A DNA stretch of 64,000 nucleotides from Salinivibrio kushneri (GTDB lineage: Bacteria; Pseudomonadota; Gammaproteobacteria; Enterobacterales; Vibrionaceae): positions 1,364,001 through 1,428,000 of the forward strand of contig NZ_CP114588.1 of NCBI RefSeq assembly GCF_027286325.1. Reading direction: 5' to 3'. The notes under the pieces were generated by a model. The model was not told the DNA's origin. It did no database searches and saw only the letters and a program-made list of their open reading frames with translations. Every line of letters begins with the position of its first letter. Position 1 is the first letter of the stretch. Shown piece after piece: positions 1-7,818 of this stretch. The position numbers were made by a program, and so were the translations under genes.

Positions 1-1
1 A

Positions 2-1840
2 CGCTTACTCGAAACAGTTACTTGGCAAACAGGGGATGTGTTCCGCCGCTGTGTGAGTGGCGAAACGGTTGCTATCTACAAACCTGGCATGGTGAAAGAG
101 CTGCATTGCTTAACGCATCAATACGCCAGTTATTTACAAGGTACTGCGCTGATTAGCGGGCTGACGGTAAACGACAGTGAAGTCATGCTTATATTACTGT
201 CACACCGCCGCGATGCATTTAATAATGAAGCCCAGCAAGTGATAGACCGGTTTCGACCCTTGATTGAACGCACCATAATGGATATTGACTACCGCCACCG
301 TCTCCATGCATTAGTGGGGAGTCGAACCCAAGAACTGAATGCTAGCCGACAGCGTTTTCAAGACTTTGCCCAAACAGCCAGTGATTGGTTTTGGGAACTC
401 GATAACCAATTTCAACTTACCTACCTATCATCACCCAATACTGATACTGACATCGACGCTGAAGCCCTGCTGGCAAAGCTCAAGTCAGACGCCGAATTAA
501 AAACGAAATTAGAAGAGTACATATATACAGAAGAAGCCTTCAGCGATATTGAGTGGCACATAGAGTCTCGTCACCATGATTATTGGGTGAGCCTATCAGG
601 CCGTCCTTGCTATAATAAGCGCGGTGAGCTCGCCGGTTATCGGGGGACGGCTAAAGACATCACCGCGACCAAACGTCGCGTTGTCGAATTGCAAAAGGCT
701 CGCCAGCAAGCTGAGTTAGCCAATAACGCCAAGTCGCAGTTCCTTGCGGTCATGAGCCACGAAATCCGCACGCCGCTCAATGCTGTTTTAGGATTGATCG
801 ATGCATTGCAACACTCTTCATTAACGCAAGAACAAAAGCAGTGGGTAGGGCAAATGGATAAATCTGCTCAGCTATTGCTGATATTGATCAGCGATGTTCT
901 AGATTTATCTAAAATTGAGTCCAACCGGTTTTCGCTATCTCCCTCATTGATGAAGCCCAGCGATAGCGTATCGAATGTATATCAACAATTGATTGAGCGT
1001 GCCGATAAAAAGCGCATAAACCTCTCTGTCAGTGTTTCTTCTTCTGTGCCCACCATCTTGTTTATGGATGAGAACCGCTTTACGCAAATATTGCTTAACT
1101 TGGTGGCCAATGCCTTAAAATTCACAGATCGTGGAGGGGTGACAGTGTCACTTGATGCCCATGATGATGTCCTTGAGCTATGGGTGAGAGATTCGGGCAT
1201 AGGTATCGATGAAAAGCAGATTGATCGAATATTTGAGCCTTTTACTCAAGCGGATGGCAGCATTACTCGCCGCTTTGGCGGTACCGGCCTCGGATTATCC
1301 ATTTGCAAAAAGCTGGTAGAGATGATGGGGGGCAGTATTCACGTGGAAAGTGAGCCTTACCAGGGAACTGACTTTTGCGTTCGCTTACCGATTGTCGAAA
1401 CACCTCAAGATGCAGAAAAGCACCACGCACAGCTTAATGCCCCGGTCGATGCCGTGCAGCCTATGTCGATATTAGTCGCCGAAGACAGCCGTGCTAACCA
1501 AATGGTGGTGCGGTTAATGCTTGAAAAGCAAGGTCATACCGTCGCGTTGGCATCCAATGGTGAAGAGGCACTGGCATTGGCAAAAGAAACAGAATTTGAC
1601 CTAGTGCTTATGGACATGTCGATGCCCGTAATGGACGGCATCGCTGCCACCAAAGCACTGCGCGCGTCCGGGTTTAAACGTCCAATTGTTGCCTTAACGG
1701 CTAACGCGATGGACGAAGACAAACAACGTTGTGTCCGTGCAGGTATGGATGACTTTGTGACTAAACCCATTAGGGCCGCGAGCCTGAATGCTGTGTTACA
1801 TGCACATCAGCCACTTGATCTTTCGACTAATTACCGCTGA
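2..1840 (+). CDS. Hybrid sensor histidine kinase (5' end outside window)
   Basis: The reading frame is open to the left edge (codons run from base 2), so the true start lies outside; the GTG at 38 is only an internal candidate. What is visible is a GAF-like segment (first ~90 residues), a PAS-like domain (~100-200), a short coiled coil, a HisKA dimerisation domain with the phospho-acceptor His in MSHEIRTPLN (codon at 758-760), a HATPase with N box and the GTGLGL glycine box, and a C-terminal receiver with the acidic pair VAED, phospho-Asp in LVLMDMSMP and Lys in VTKPI. No membrane segment is seen in this part. There is no Hpt domain, so phosphate must pass to a separate Hpt or end in the receiver. 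No partner regulator is adjacent on the visible side. The signal is unknown. A perfect matS lies inside the ATPase region. Confidence 0.9.
   Translation, partial: RLLETVTWQTGDVFRRCVSGETVAIYKPGMVKELHCLTHQYASYLQGTALISGLTVNDSEVMLILLSHRRDAFNNEAQQVIDRFRPLIERTIMDIDYRHRLHALVGSRTQELNASRQRFQDFAQTASDWFWELDNQFQLTYLSSPNTDTDIDAEALLAKLKSDAELKTKLEEYIYTEEAFSDIEWHIESRHHDYWVSLSGRPCYNKRGELAGYRGTAKDITATKRRVVELQKARQQAELANNAKSQFLAVMSHEIRTPLNAVLGLIDALQHSSLTQEQKQWVGQMDKSAQLLLILISDVLDLSKIESNRFSLSPSLMKPSDSVSNVYQQLIERADKKRINLSVSVSSSVPTILFMDENRFTQILLNLVANALKFTDRGGVTVSLDAHDDVLELWVRDSGIGIDEKQIDRIFEPFTQADGSITRRFGGTGLGLSICKKLVEMMGGSIHVESEPYQGTDFCVRLPIVETPQDAEKHHAQLNAPVDAVQPMSILVAEDSRANQMVVRLMLEKQGHTVALASNGEEALALAKETEFDLVLMDMSMPVMDGIAATKALRASGFKRPIVALTANAMDEDKQRCVRAGMDDFVTKPIRAASLNAVLHAHQPLDLSTNYR
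843..850 (+). other. KOPS octamer GGGTAGGG, pointing right
   Basis: Exact match to the FtsK-orienting consensus GGGNAGGG, on the + strand, pointing toward dif at 1999-2026. It is the only KOPS seen left of dif. Confidence 0.6.
1139..1151. other. matS: matS site 1 (GTGACAGTGTCAC)
   Basis: Exact match to the 13-bp MatP-binding palindrome GTGACRNYGTCAC. It lies inside the hybrid kinase gene, about 0.85 kb left of dif. Confidence 0.88.
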
Positions 1841-1894
1841 CTTGAATCGATTTAGGCCAATCCATAATTGGAATAATCAAGATTAAAGGAAGTA

Positions 1895-1928
1895 GTAATT
1901 AGCTATTTTATGGTAAATAGCTAATTAC
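1895..1928. terminator. 14-bp perfect inverted repeat left of dif
   Basis: Arms 1895-1908 and 1915-1928 (GTAATTAGCTATTT and its complement) enclose a 6-base loop. It lies 54 bp downstream of the hybrid kinase stop. It is AT-rich without a clean T run, so termination strength is uncertain; it could equally be a protein-binding palindrome beside dif. Confidence 0.45.
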
Positions 1929-1998
1929 GTTTAATGACATAGATGAAGTAGAGAAGCGTATGGTTAAGTGGCAGATGTCACACTCAATCAGATATCAT

Positions 1999-2026
1999 AT
2001 TTAACATAATCTATATAATGCGTACT
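1999..2026 (-). other. dif: dif: XerC/XerD chromosome dimer resolution site
   Basis: Read on the minus strand, the site has an XerC arm AGTACGCATTA (2016-2026), a 6-bp centre TATAGA (2010-2015) and an XerD arm TTATGTTAAAT (1999-2009). The XerD arm is identical to that of E. coli and V. cholerae dif; the XerC arm differs by one base from the vibrio chromosome 1 arm (AGTGCGCATTA). The 11-6-11 geometry is exact. Context agrees: matP is 0.4 kb away, matS sites cluster around it, KOPS polarity changes here, and it sits in the gene-free gap between convergent genes. In V. cholerae dif1 is the CTX phage attachment site; nothing resembling an integrated filamentous element is seen on the sides visible here. 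Confidence 0.93.
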
Positions 2027-2046
2027 GATGGGTGTGTATCAATATA

Positions 2047-2083
2047 GGAGCGATATGGCGTTTATCACTTATCATATCGCTCC
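2047..2083. terminator. 11-bp hairpin between dif and the DUF3634 gene
   Basis: Perfect arms GGAGCGATATG (2047-2057) and CATATCGCTCC (2073-2083) flank a 15-base loop, in the gap between convergent genes. There is only a weak T stretch after it. Together with the repeat at 1895-1928 it brackets dif and could shield it from transcription. Confidence 0.45.
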
Positions 2084-2110
2084 TTGTCCATTGCTGTCTG
2101 TAACCAGGTG

Positions 2111-2401
2111 CTATTTGAATGATTGATGTGGAAATACGTTTTTGATGCGTTGCTGAATGCGGTTATCGATGCTGCGCGACATTACCACCTTCGCGGGTTT
2201 AAAGCGGTTGCTATACACTTTCACTGTGCCCGTGAACGGATGGCGCTTCGCAATGTCTTGGCAGTCATGTAAGAAACCTTTCGGCACTTTCCCTTTGTGA
2301 CGCACTAACTGACCATCTTTAAACGCAATTACAATCAGTGGCCGGTCAATCAACATGAATGCGAGGAAAATGGCAAAAGAGATCAGTAAAAAGTAGCCCA
2401 T
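2111..2401 (-). CDS. DUF3634 family membrane-anchored protein
   Basis: 96 residues with one hydrophobic N-terminal segment (about residues 2-18) followed by a basic soluble domain ending in the conserved stretch RIKNVFPHQ. I recognise the DUF3634 family of vibrios and relatives; its function is not known. The single N-terminal helix without a cleavage site suggests an inner-membrane anchor with a cytoplasmic domain, since the flanking loop is rich in Lys and Arg. It lies 31 bp after matP in the same direction, so the two may be cotranscribed, making it a candidate for terminus or division-related work by association only. Confidence 0.8.
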   Translation of the reverse strand: MGYFLLISFAIFLAFMLIDRPLIVIAFKDGQLVRHKGKVPKGFLHDCQDIAKRHPFTGTVKVYSNRFKPAKVVMSRSIDNRIQQRIKNVFPHQSFK

Positions 2402-2432
2402 ACTGCAATGCTCGCTTATCGGTTAACGGGTT

Positions 2433-2882
2433 TCACATTCCTAGCAAGTTACTCAGATCTTGCTTTAATGTGTCTACTTGCTTGTTAGCACTCTCTGAGC
2501 GATTAGCCTCAGATAACAAATACTCAATGGTGTCGGATAAGGTCGCATCAAGTTCGTGTGCTTTTTGCGAGAGCTTCTCCCACACACGATAATCCAAATC
2601 GATGGATTTTTTCCGCGTTTGCTCTTGCTCGGCGTTAAAGTGACGCTTGCGCTTGGCGCGGATCGCTTGTTTTAGCTTTTTCTCCAGCGACGGCGCCATG
2701 TGCTTCTCAATCCATTGATGTACACGCGTTGGCTCATGCTCCAGCGCTAACAAGGCGTCAATGGCCGTCTGAGCCTCATCGCTATCAATATATTTTGTGA
2801 CAGCGTCACCGTCTTTCCACTTTTTTACCAGGTAGGCCCATTTCCAGCCTGCTTCAAGGTTCTCGAGTTGTTGATATTTCAT
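2433..2882 (-). CDS. matP: MatP, macrodomain Ter organiser
   Basis: MatP binds matS sites, condenses the terminus region and links it to the divisome through ZapB. The 149-residue product begins MKYQQLENLEAGWKW and carries the family's N-terminal four-helix region, the basic KRKRHFNAE stretch, a ribbon-helix-helix DNA-binding segment starting KKSIDLDYRVW (about residues 90-126) and a C-terminal coiled coil ending in LKQDLSNLLG. I chose the start at 2882 over the longer frame from 2942 because known MatP proteins begin exactly here. It is divergent from ycbZ, as in E. coli. A perfect matS lies inside the gene (2797-2809) and a one-mismatch copy (2909-2921) lies just upstream, which would allow autoregulation. 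Confidence 0.95.
   Translation of the reverse strand: MKYQQLENLEAGWKWAYLVKKWKDGDAVTKYIDSDEAQTAIDALLALEHEPTRVHQWIEKHMAPSLEKKLKQAIRAKRKRHFNAEQEQTRKKSIDLDYRVWEKLSQKAHELDATLSDTIEYLLSEANRSESANKQVDTLKQDLSNLLGM
2797..2809. other. matS: matS site 2, inside matP (GTGACAGCGTCAC)
   Basis: Exact MatP-binding consensus located within the first 30 codons of matP. Confidence 0.9.
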
Positions 2883-2908
2883 ATGCCAAGCTTCAGTCAC
2901 GCCACGTG

Positions 2909-2921
2909 GTGACAGCGTAAC
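2909..2921. promoter_or_regulatory. Near-matS (12/13) in the matP leader
   Basis: GTGACAGCGTAAC differs from the matS consensus at one fixed position. It sits 27-39 bp upstream of the matP start codon, where a bound protein could interfere with expression of matP. It shares its single deviation with four other sites in the window. Confidence 0.4.
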
Positions 2922-3065
2922 ACTAACTCGCTGCCTGTTCAATTATCGCACACCTCAAAGATACTGCGTACGCCAGTGGACGATCCAATGGCTGCACTAT
3001 CCTATTACCACAGTGTGTTATCCTTTATACTCTGTCCATTCTAATCTTAGTCAGTAATCATAGAC

Positions 3066-4721
3066 ATGCATGAAGTTGATTGGCGTGATGCCAAACCACA
3101 TTATTCTCAGTTTTCTCTCGACATTGCACAATTTGCGCATTTAGAGGCGGCTTCGCTGTTATCACTGCAATCGCGCTTAAAAAAGGCACTGATTTGGTTA
3201 ATGTCACCTTCGTGTCCAACGGCTTGTCTTACCGTGATGTCAGCTGACTTGCCCCAATATCTTAATGCTTATCAAGCAGAGTTCGTTTCACAGTACCCAG
3301 AAATGCCGGTTGTGATCGGTGACGCAGTTACCGAATCAAGCCTGTTTGGCTTCGCTTATGATGCGAATAAAAATGTGACAGCGTCACAAAAAAAGTACGG
3401 TTTACTGCATCAAGCTCACGATGGCGTATTGATTCTAAAAGTGGCGGATATACTGCAGCAGCCACGCGTTTGGGTTCGCCTCAAACAGTTTTTATCATCG
3501 GGTAAGCTTGCCTGGCAGACCGCCCGCGCCGATCAAGTGACTGATTTGCCGGATGAGGCACTGAACGTACGTCTGGTGTTAGTCGGTGACAGACAGTGGC
3601 TGGCCGACTTTGAAACCAATGAGCCTGATCTCTACGATGGCCTGTCAGCCTATGCCGAATATGAGCAAGACATTGCGCTCGACGCGGCCACCATTGTGCC
3701 CTACTTTGCTTGGCTAAAAGGCTTGGTCACCGCACAAACTCACTTACCTATGACAGAGTCAGGCTTAGTGCGTTTATTGCAAGCAGGAGCACGTGAAAGC
3801 GAAGATCAACTGCGGATGCCCTTGTGTCCGGTTTGGTATCAGCAACTACTGGCTGAATCTGTCATAACGGCATCGGATGCGCTCGACAAAGCCGCGATTG
3901 ATGCCGCTATCTCTCAGCGGTACCAACGTGCTGCCTACCTCCCCGAGCGTGCGATTGAAGACATCCACAAAGGACAAGTTTTTATTGATACCCGTGGTGA
4001 GCATATCGGCCAAATTAATGGTCTTACCGTGATCGAAGTGCCTGGCCACCCGGTGAGTTACGGTGAGCCAGCGAGAATTTCTTGCGTTGTTCACTCTGGT
4101 GATGGCGATATTGCTGATGTGGAGCGCAAAGCCGAGCTTGCGGGTAATATTCACGCCAAAGGCATGATGATTATGCAAGCCTTTGTGAGCGTGGCGCTAA
4201 ACCTCGATGACCCTTTACCCTATTCCGCCTCCATCGTATTCGAACAATCGTACAGTGAAGTCGATGGTGACAGTGCATCCTTGGCGGAATTGTGTGCCTT
4301 TGTGAGCGCGTTATCTCAACAACCGATTAATCAAGCCATCGCTATCACTGGCGCGGTTGACCAGTTTGGTCGTGTACAAGCGGTAGGTGGAATCAATGAA
4401 AAAATCGAAGGGTATTACCAAGTTTGTGCTCACCGTGGCTTAACAGGTCAACAAGGTGTCGTGTTGCCTAAAACGAACCTGTCATCCTTATGTTTGCGTA
4501 ACGATGTAGTCGATGCGATTAAAGCCGGTCAATTTCATATTTGGGCAGTGGATGATGTCGAGCAAGCCTTTCCGCTTGTGACAGGTCTCCCATTCTCAGG
4601 CGACGATGAAGAGACATTGCTAAGAAAAATATCTAATCGAATAAATCATTTTCATACTGATGAAAAACAAAGCTGCAACAGTTTGTTTAAACGCTTAAAA
4701 AACTGGTTTGGCCAGTACTGA
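3066..4721 (+). CDS. ycbZ: Lon-like serine protease YcbZ (LonH type)
   Basis: 551 residues ending in a Lon proteolytic domain. The catalytic dyad is visible as Ser403 in DGDSAS and Lys446 in GGINEKIEG; the 43-residue spacing equals that of E. coli Lon Ser679/Lys722. The N-terminal half is divergent and lacks a readable Walker A motif, so ATP use is doubtful; this matches the YcbZ group, whose AAA module is degenerate. The substrate is not known. The gene is divergent from matP and its stop codon overlaps the fabA regulatory region, the same matP-ycbZ-fabA order as in enterobacteria. A matS lies in its 5' third. Confidence 0.92.
   Translation: MHEVDWRDAKPHYSQFSLDIAQFAHLEAASLLSLQSRLKKALIWLMSPSCPTACLTVMSADLPQYLNAYQAEFVSQYPEMPVVIGDAVTESSLFGFAYDANKNVTASQKKYGLLHQAHDGVLILKVADILQQPRVWVRLKQFLSSGKLAWQTARADQVTDLPDEALNVRLVLVGDRQWLADFETNEPDLYDGLSAYAEYEQDIALDAATIVPYFAWLKGLVTAQTHLPMTESGLVRLLQAGARESEDQLRMPLCPVWYQQLLAESVITASDALDKAAIDAAISQRYQRAAYLPERAIEDIHKGQVFIDTRGEHIGQINGLTVIEVPGHPVSYGEPARISCVVHSGDGDIADVERKAELAGNIHAKGMMIMQAFVSVALNLDDPLPYSASIVFEQSYSEVDGDSASLAELCAFVSALSQQPINQAIAITGAVDQFGRVQAVGGINEKIEGYYQVCAHRGLTGQQGVVLPKTNLSSLCLRNDVVDAIKAGQFHIWAVDDVEQAFPLVTGLPFSGDDEETLLRKISNRINHFHTDEKQSCNSLFKRLKNWFGQY
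3375..3387. other. matS: matS site 3, inside ycbZ (GTGACAGCGTCAC)
   Basis: Exact consensus, followed directly by a run of A. Confidence 0.9.
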
Positions 4722-4733
4722 TCCGAGTTGTTT
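4717..4733 (+). promoter_or_regulatory. FadR-type activator site for fabA
   Basis: CTGATCCGAGTTGTTT closely resembles the FadR site I recall in the E. coli fabA promoter (CTGATCGGACTTGTTC), in the same place directly upstream of the FabR palindrome. FadR activates fabA there when acyl-CoA is low. The site overlaps the ycbZ stop codon. Confidence 0.6.
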
Positions 4734-4734
4734 G

Positions 4735-4750
4735 GCGTACACGTGTACGC
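4735..4750. promoter_or_regulatory. FabR-type operator of fabA
   Basis: Perfect 16-bp palindrome GCGTACACGTGTACGC, matching the core of the enterobacterial FabR operators of fabA and fabB. FabR represses unsaturated fatty acid synthesis in response to the unsaturated/saturated acyl balance. It lies 39 bp upstream of the fabA start, adjacent to the FadR-type site. Confidence 0.75.
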
Positions 4751-4789
4751 TAACCTGCTCGCAATTGAATAAGGAGCAGTTTAGATATA

Positions 4790-5305
4790 ATGAAACGCCA
4801 AAATTCCTATAATCGCGACGATTTACTCGCATCCAGCCAAGGTGAGCTCTTTGGCCCGGGACGCCCACAGCTTCCGGCACCAAACATGCTGATGATGGAC
4901 CGTATCACCAATATTACCGATCAAGGTGGTGACTTTGATAAAGGCGTGATTGTCGCTGAGTTGGATATCAACCCAGATTTATGGTTTTTCGACTGCCATT
5001 TCCCAGGTGATCCAGTGATGCCAGGCTGCCTTGGTTTAGACGCTATGTGGCAGCTAGTCGGCTTTTTCCTCGGCTGGGTTGGCGGCGAAGGCAAAGGCCG
5101 TGCCCTAGGTGTTGGTGAAGTGAAATTTACTGGGCAAGTGCTTCCCACTGCTAAACGCGTTCGCTATGAAATTCACATGAAGCGCGTGATCAATCGCAAA
5201 CTCGTTATGGGTGTTGGCGATGGACGTGTATACGTTGATGACAAAGAAATCTACGTAGCGAAAGATCTGAAAGTCGGTCTTTTTCAAGATACCTCCGCCT
5301 TCTAG
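4790..5305 (+). CDS. fabA: FabA, 3-hydroxydecanoyl-ACP dehydratase/isomerase
   Basis: Dehydrates 3-hydroxyacyl-ACP and isomerises trans-2- to cis-3-decenoyl-ACP, the branch point to unsaturated fatty acids; it is cytosolic. The 171-residue length is that of E. coli FabA, and the catalytic pair His70 ([12 protein letters not shown]) and Asp84 (LGLD) falls at the same residue numbers. A ribosome site AAGGAG at 4771-4776 precedes the start. Adjacent FadR-type and FabR-type sites imply the usual dual control by acyl-CoA and membrane unsaturation. rmf follows on the opposite strand. Confidence 0.97.
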   Translation: MKRQNSYNRDDLLASSQGELFGPGRPQLPAPNMLMMDRITNITDQGGDFDKGVIVAELDINPDLWFFDCHFPGDPVMPGCLGLDAMWQLVGFFLGWVGGEGKGRALGVGEVKFTGQVLPTAKRVRYEIHMKRVINRKLVMGVGDGRVYVDDKEIYVAKDLKVGLFQDTSAF

Positions 5306-5344
5306 CAAATGCGCATTCCTGAAAGTCGGTGATAAATTGCCGGC

Positions 5345-5374
5345 TTTCCCTTTCCCTTTCCCTTTCCCTTTTTT
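5345..5374 (+). repeat. Tandem TTTCCC hexamer tract
   Basis: Four exact TTTCCC units (5345-5368) followed by six T, just downstream of fabA and after an imperfect hairpin (GAAAGTCGG ... CCGGCTTTC, 5320-5348). It may act as the fabA transcription end; such a tract may also vary in copy number between strains. Confidence 0.6.
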
Positions 5375-5500
5375 ACCAAGCCTTAACCCCTCTGATTTGA
5401 GAGACAAGTTACTTTAATTTTTCTTGGCGTTAACCACATAAAGGTATGTTTGTTCAATGGTGTTTATAGCATTAAAGTTATAGTGCGTTATATGGTTATT

Positions 5501-5528
5501 AAAAAGGCCTTATCAAGAGGATAAGGCC
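5501..5528 (-). terminator. Intrinsic terminator of rmf
   Basis: Perfect stem GGCCTTATC (5506-5514) / GATAAGGCC (5520-5528), loop of five bases, followed on the minus strand by a T run (5505-5501). It lies 19 bp beyond the rmf stop codon. Confidence 0.85.
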
Positions 5529-5546
5529 GTAAATATTTAAGAGAGA

Positions 5547-5717
5547 TTACTTCATCATTTCCGACTTACTGGTTCTGCCTTCGCGCCATCCGCCAAGCCA
5601 GCTACTTCTCGCATCCGTTTGTTGGTAAGGACATAGTTCAGACGATCGACCGTTTATTCCTGCTTGAAAGCCCTTTGACTGTGCGCGTTCCAAACGATCT
5701 CGCTTCTGTCTTTTCAT
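5547..5717 (-). CDS. rmf: RMF, ribosome modulation factor
   Basis: A 56-residue basic protein that begins MKRQKRDRLERAQSKGF and continues through CPYQQ and SSWLGGWREGR, the signature of RMF. RMF converts 70S ribosomes to inactive 100S dimers in stationary phase and under stress. Start ATG at 5717-5715, stop TAA at 5549-5547; it is too short for a default 60-codon ORF cut-off. It lies next to fabA, as in E. coli, but convergent with it here. It is followed by a strong terminator, so it forms a single-gene unit. In E. coli it responds to ppGpp and CRP; no such site was identified here. Confidence 0.95.
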   Translation of the reverse strand: MKRQKRDRLERAQSKGFQAGINGRSSELCPYQQTDARSSWLGGWREGRTSKSEMMK

Positions 5718-5886
5718 AGGGTCGCCCTCTTTATTCCATCTTGTTCAATGCTGCTTGCCATTTGCAAGGATACTTCCGTCTGTGACGTTTTTATGAAGTA
5801 TCCTCTACAGCTTCGATCATGATTATTTTTTAAGCAAGCACTATCGAGCAAGGACTAAACAAAATGTGAGTCATATCCCTCTGTAT

Positions 5887-5899
5887 GTGACAACGTCAC
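5887..5899. other. matS: matS site 4, at the uup stop codon (GTGACAACGTCAC)
   Basis: Exact consensus; its last base is the first base of the uup stop on the + strand. Confidence 0.88.
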
Positions 5900-7818
5900 T
5901 ATGCTTCTTGTTGCATCGCTTCCAATTCTTCCCAGCGTTCAAAGGCTTGCTCGAGCTCCTGCTCTACCTCAGCCAATCGGGTCAGTTTAGGTTGAGTAAC
6001 ATCCTGACTTTTCGAGAAAAAATCAGGATCGTTCATTTCTGATTGTAACGTTTCAACCTCTTCTTCTAACGCCTCAAGCCGCGCAGGCAGGGCTTCTAGC
6101 TCACGTTGCAGTTTATAAGATAGCTTGCGTGGCTTACTCTTAGGTTTTGCCGTCTTTTGTCCCGTATCAGCCTCACCACTCGTTGAAGGGGTTCGGCTAT
6201 TGGGTGTGATGGCTTTAAGATACTGCTCGCGCTGTTGTTGGGCATCGTGATACCCACCCACGAACTTGTTAATGGTACCGTCGCCTTCAAATATCCAGCT
6301 ATGTGTCACCGTGTTATCGACGAATTGACGGTCATGGCTCACCAGCAACAAGGTGCCTTGAAATTGCGAGAGCAAATCTTCCAATAGTTCGAGCGTTTCA
6401 ATATCAAGATCATTGGTTGGCTCATCAAGTACCAAAAGATTAGCAGGCTTGAGGAATAATTTAGCCAACAGCAAACGGTTTTTCTCGCCCCCGGACAGCG
6501 CTTTAACTGGGGTTTGAGCCCGTCGTGGATGGAATAAGAAATCTTGCAAATATCCCATCACGTGGCGCTTCCGGCCACCGACTTCAACTTCGGTTTTTCC
6601 CCCCGCCAGGTTATCGATAACCGTTTTTTCTGGATCTAGCTTCTCGCGGTATTGGTCAAAATACGCAACATCCAGTTTTGTCCCTACGTGTAAAGCTCCA
6701 CTGTCTGGGGTGAGTTTTTCAAGCATGAGCTTTAATAGTGTACTTTTACCACATCCGTTGGGACCAATCAGCGCAATCCGATCGCCACGCATCACCGTGA
6801 AACTCAATGGCTTAATCAGTGGCTTGTCTTGATAGGTAAAAGCGACGTTTTCTGCTTCAAACACAATTTTGCCAGAGCGGCTGGCATCGTCGAGCTGCAA
6901 GTTTGCGTTACCCTGTAACTCAACACGACTCGCTCGCTCTTGCCGTAGCGCTTTCAGTGCGCGAACTCGCCCCTCATTGCGGGTGCGACGCGCTTTGATC
7001 CCTTGGCGAATCCAGGCTTCTTCTTGAGCTAGTTTTTTATCAAATTCAGCGTTCTGCTCCGCTTCCACTCGCAACGCTTCTTCTTTTCCGTCCAGATAGG
7101 TTTGATAGTCGCCTGGCCATGAGGTCAGTTTACCGCGGTCAAGATCAACGATACGTGTGGCCATGGCACCAATAAACGAGCGGTCATGCGAGATAAAGAC
7201 GATCGCGCCTTTAAAATCTTTTAAGAATTGCTCTAGCCACAAAATGGTAGAGACATCCAGATGGTTTGTTGGCTCATCAAGAAGCAACACATCCGGCTCA
7301 CAAACGAGGGCTCGCGCTAAAGCCGCTTTACGCTGCCAACCGCCAGATAAGGCTTTAAGGGCGGTATTGCCTTCCAAGCCTAACGCCCCTAACACCACCA
7401 TAATTTGATTGTCAAAACGCCAAGCGTCAGCATGGTCCAGTGCTTCTTGCACTTTTGCCAGCTCGGCAATATTACGATCACTCGGATCGGTTTCGATCTT
7501 CGCGATCAACTGGTGATACTGCTTTAGGTTGTCCCCCGCTTCCGCGAGGCCTTCGGCTACGTAATCAAACACAGTGCCTTGACTATCGCGTGGTGGGTCT
7601 TGCTCAAGCCGAGAAACTTTGAGTTCAGACTGACTTTGAATACTGCCATCATCAAGCTGAACCTGGCCGTCAAGGACCTTCATCAAGGTAGACTTACCAG
7701 CGCCGTTGCGCCCTACCAGACACACGCGCTCACCTGGCTGAAGAATAAAGTCAGTTTTATCCAGCAATGGGTTGTCACCATAAGCCAACTGGGCGGACGT
7801 AATTTTAATCAATGCCAT
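5899..7818 (-). CDS. uup: Uup, ABC-F family ATPase
   Basis: 639 residues with two ABC ATPase domains and no membrane segment, the ABC-F layout. Walker A motifs are GRNGAGKST (about residue 36) and GPNGCGKST (about 350); signatures ALSGGWQRK and ALSGGEKNR and Walker B LLLDEPTNHLD / LVLDEPTNDLD are intact. The C-terminal ~90 residues form the Uup coiled coil that follows a basic linker. ABC-F proteins act on ribosomes; Uup is also tied to suppression of transposon excision and to branched DNA. It overlaps the upstream glutaredoxin-like gene by 14 nt. The stop is a tandem TAG TGA. Confidence 0.96.
   Translation of the reverse strand: MALIKITSAQLAYGDNPLLDKTDFILQPGERVCLVGRNGAGKSTLMKVLDGQVQLDDGSIQSQSELKVSRLEQDPPRDSQGTVFDYVAEGLAEAGDNLKQYHQLIAKIETDPSDRNIAELAKVQEALDHADAWRFDNQIMVVLGALGLEGNTALKALSGGWQRKAALARALVCEPDVLLLDEPTNHLDVSTILWLEQFLKDFKGAIVFISHDRSFIGAMATRIVDLDRGKLTSWPGDYQTYLDGKEEALRVEAEQNAEFDKKLAQEEAWIRQGIKARRTRNEGRVRALKALRQERASRVELQGNANLQLDDASRSGKIVFEAENVAFTYQDKPLIKPLSFTVMRGDRIALIGPNGCGKSTLLKLMLEKLTPDSGALHVGTKLDVAYFDQYREKLDPEKTVIDNLAGGKTEVEVGGRKRHVMGYLQDFLFHPRRAQTPVKALSGGEKNRLLLAKLFLKPANLLVLDEPTNDLDIETLELLEDLLSQFQGTLLLVSHDRQFVDNTVTHSWIFEGDGTINKFVGGYHDAQQQREQYLKAITPNSRTPSTSGEADTGQKTAKPKSKPRKLSYKLQRELEALPARLEALEEEVETLQSEMNDPDFFSKSQDVTQPKLTRLAEVEQELEQAFERWEELEAMQQEA

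Noticed and set aside
2883..2942. Twenty-residue N-terminal extension of MatP
   Set aside because: Known MatP proteins start at MKYQQLENLE; the upstream codons cover the near-matS and probable leader.
5320..5348. fabA terminator from the imperfect hairpin alone
   Set aside because: The T run comes only after the TTTCCC tract, so it is reported with the repeat and not as a confident terminator.
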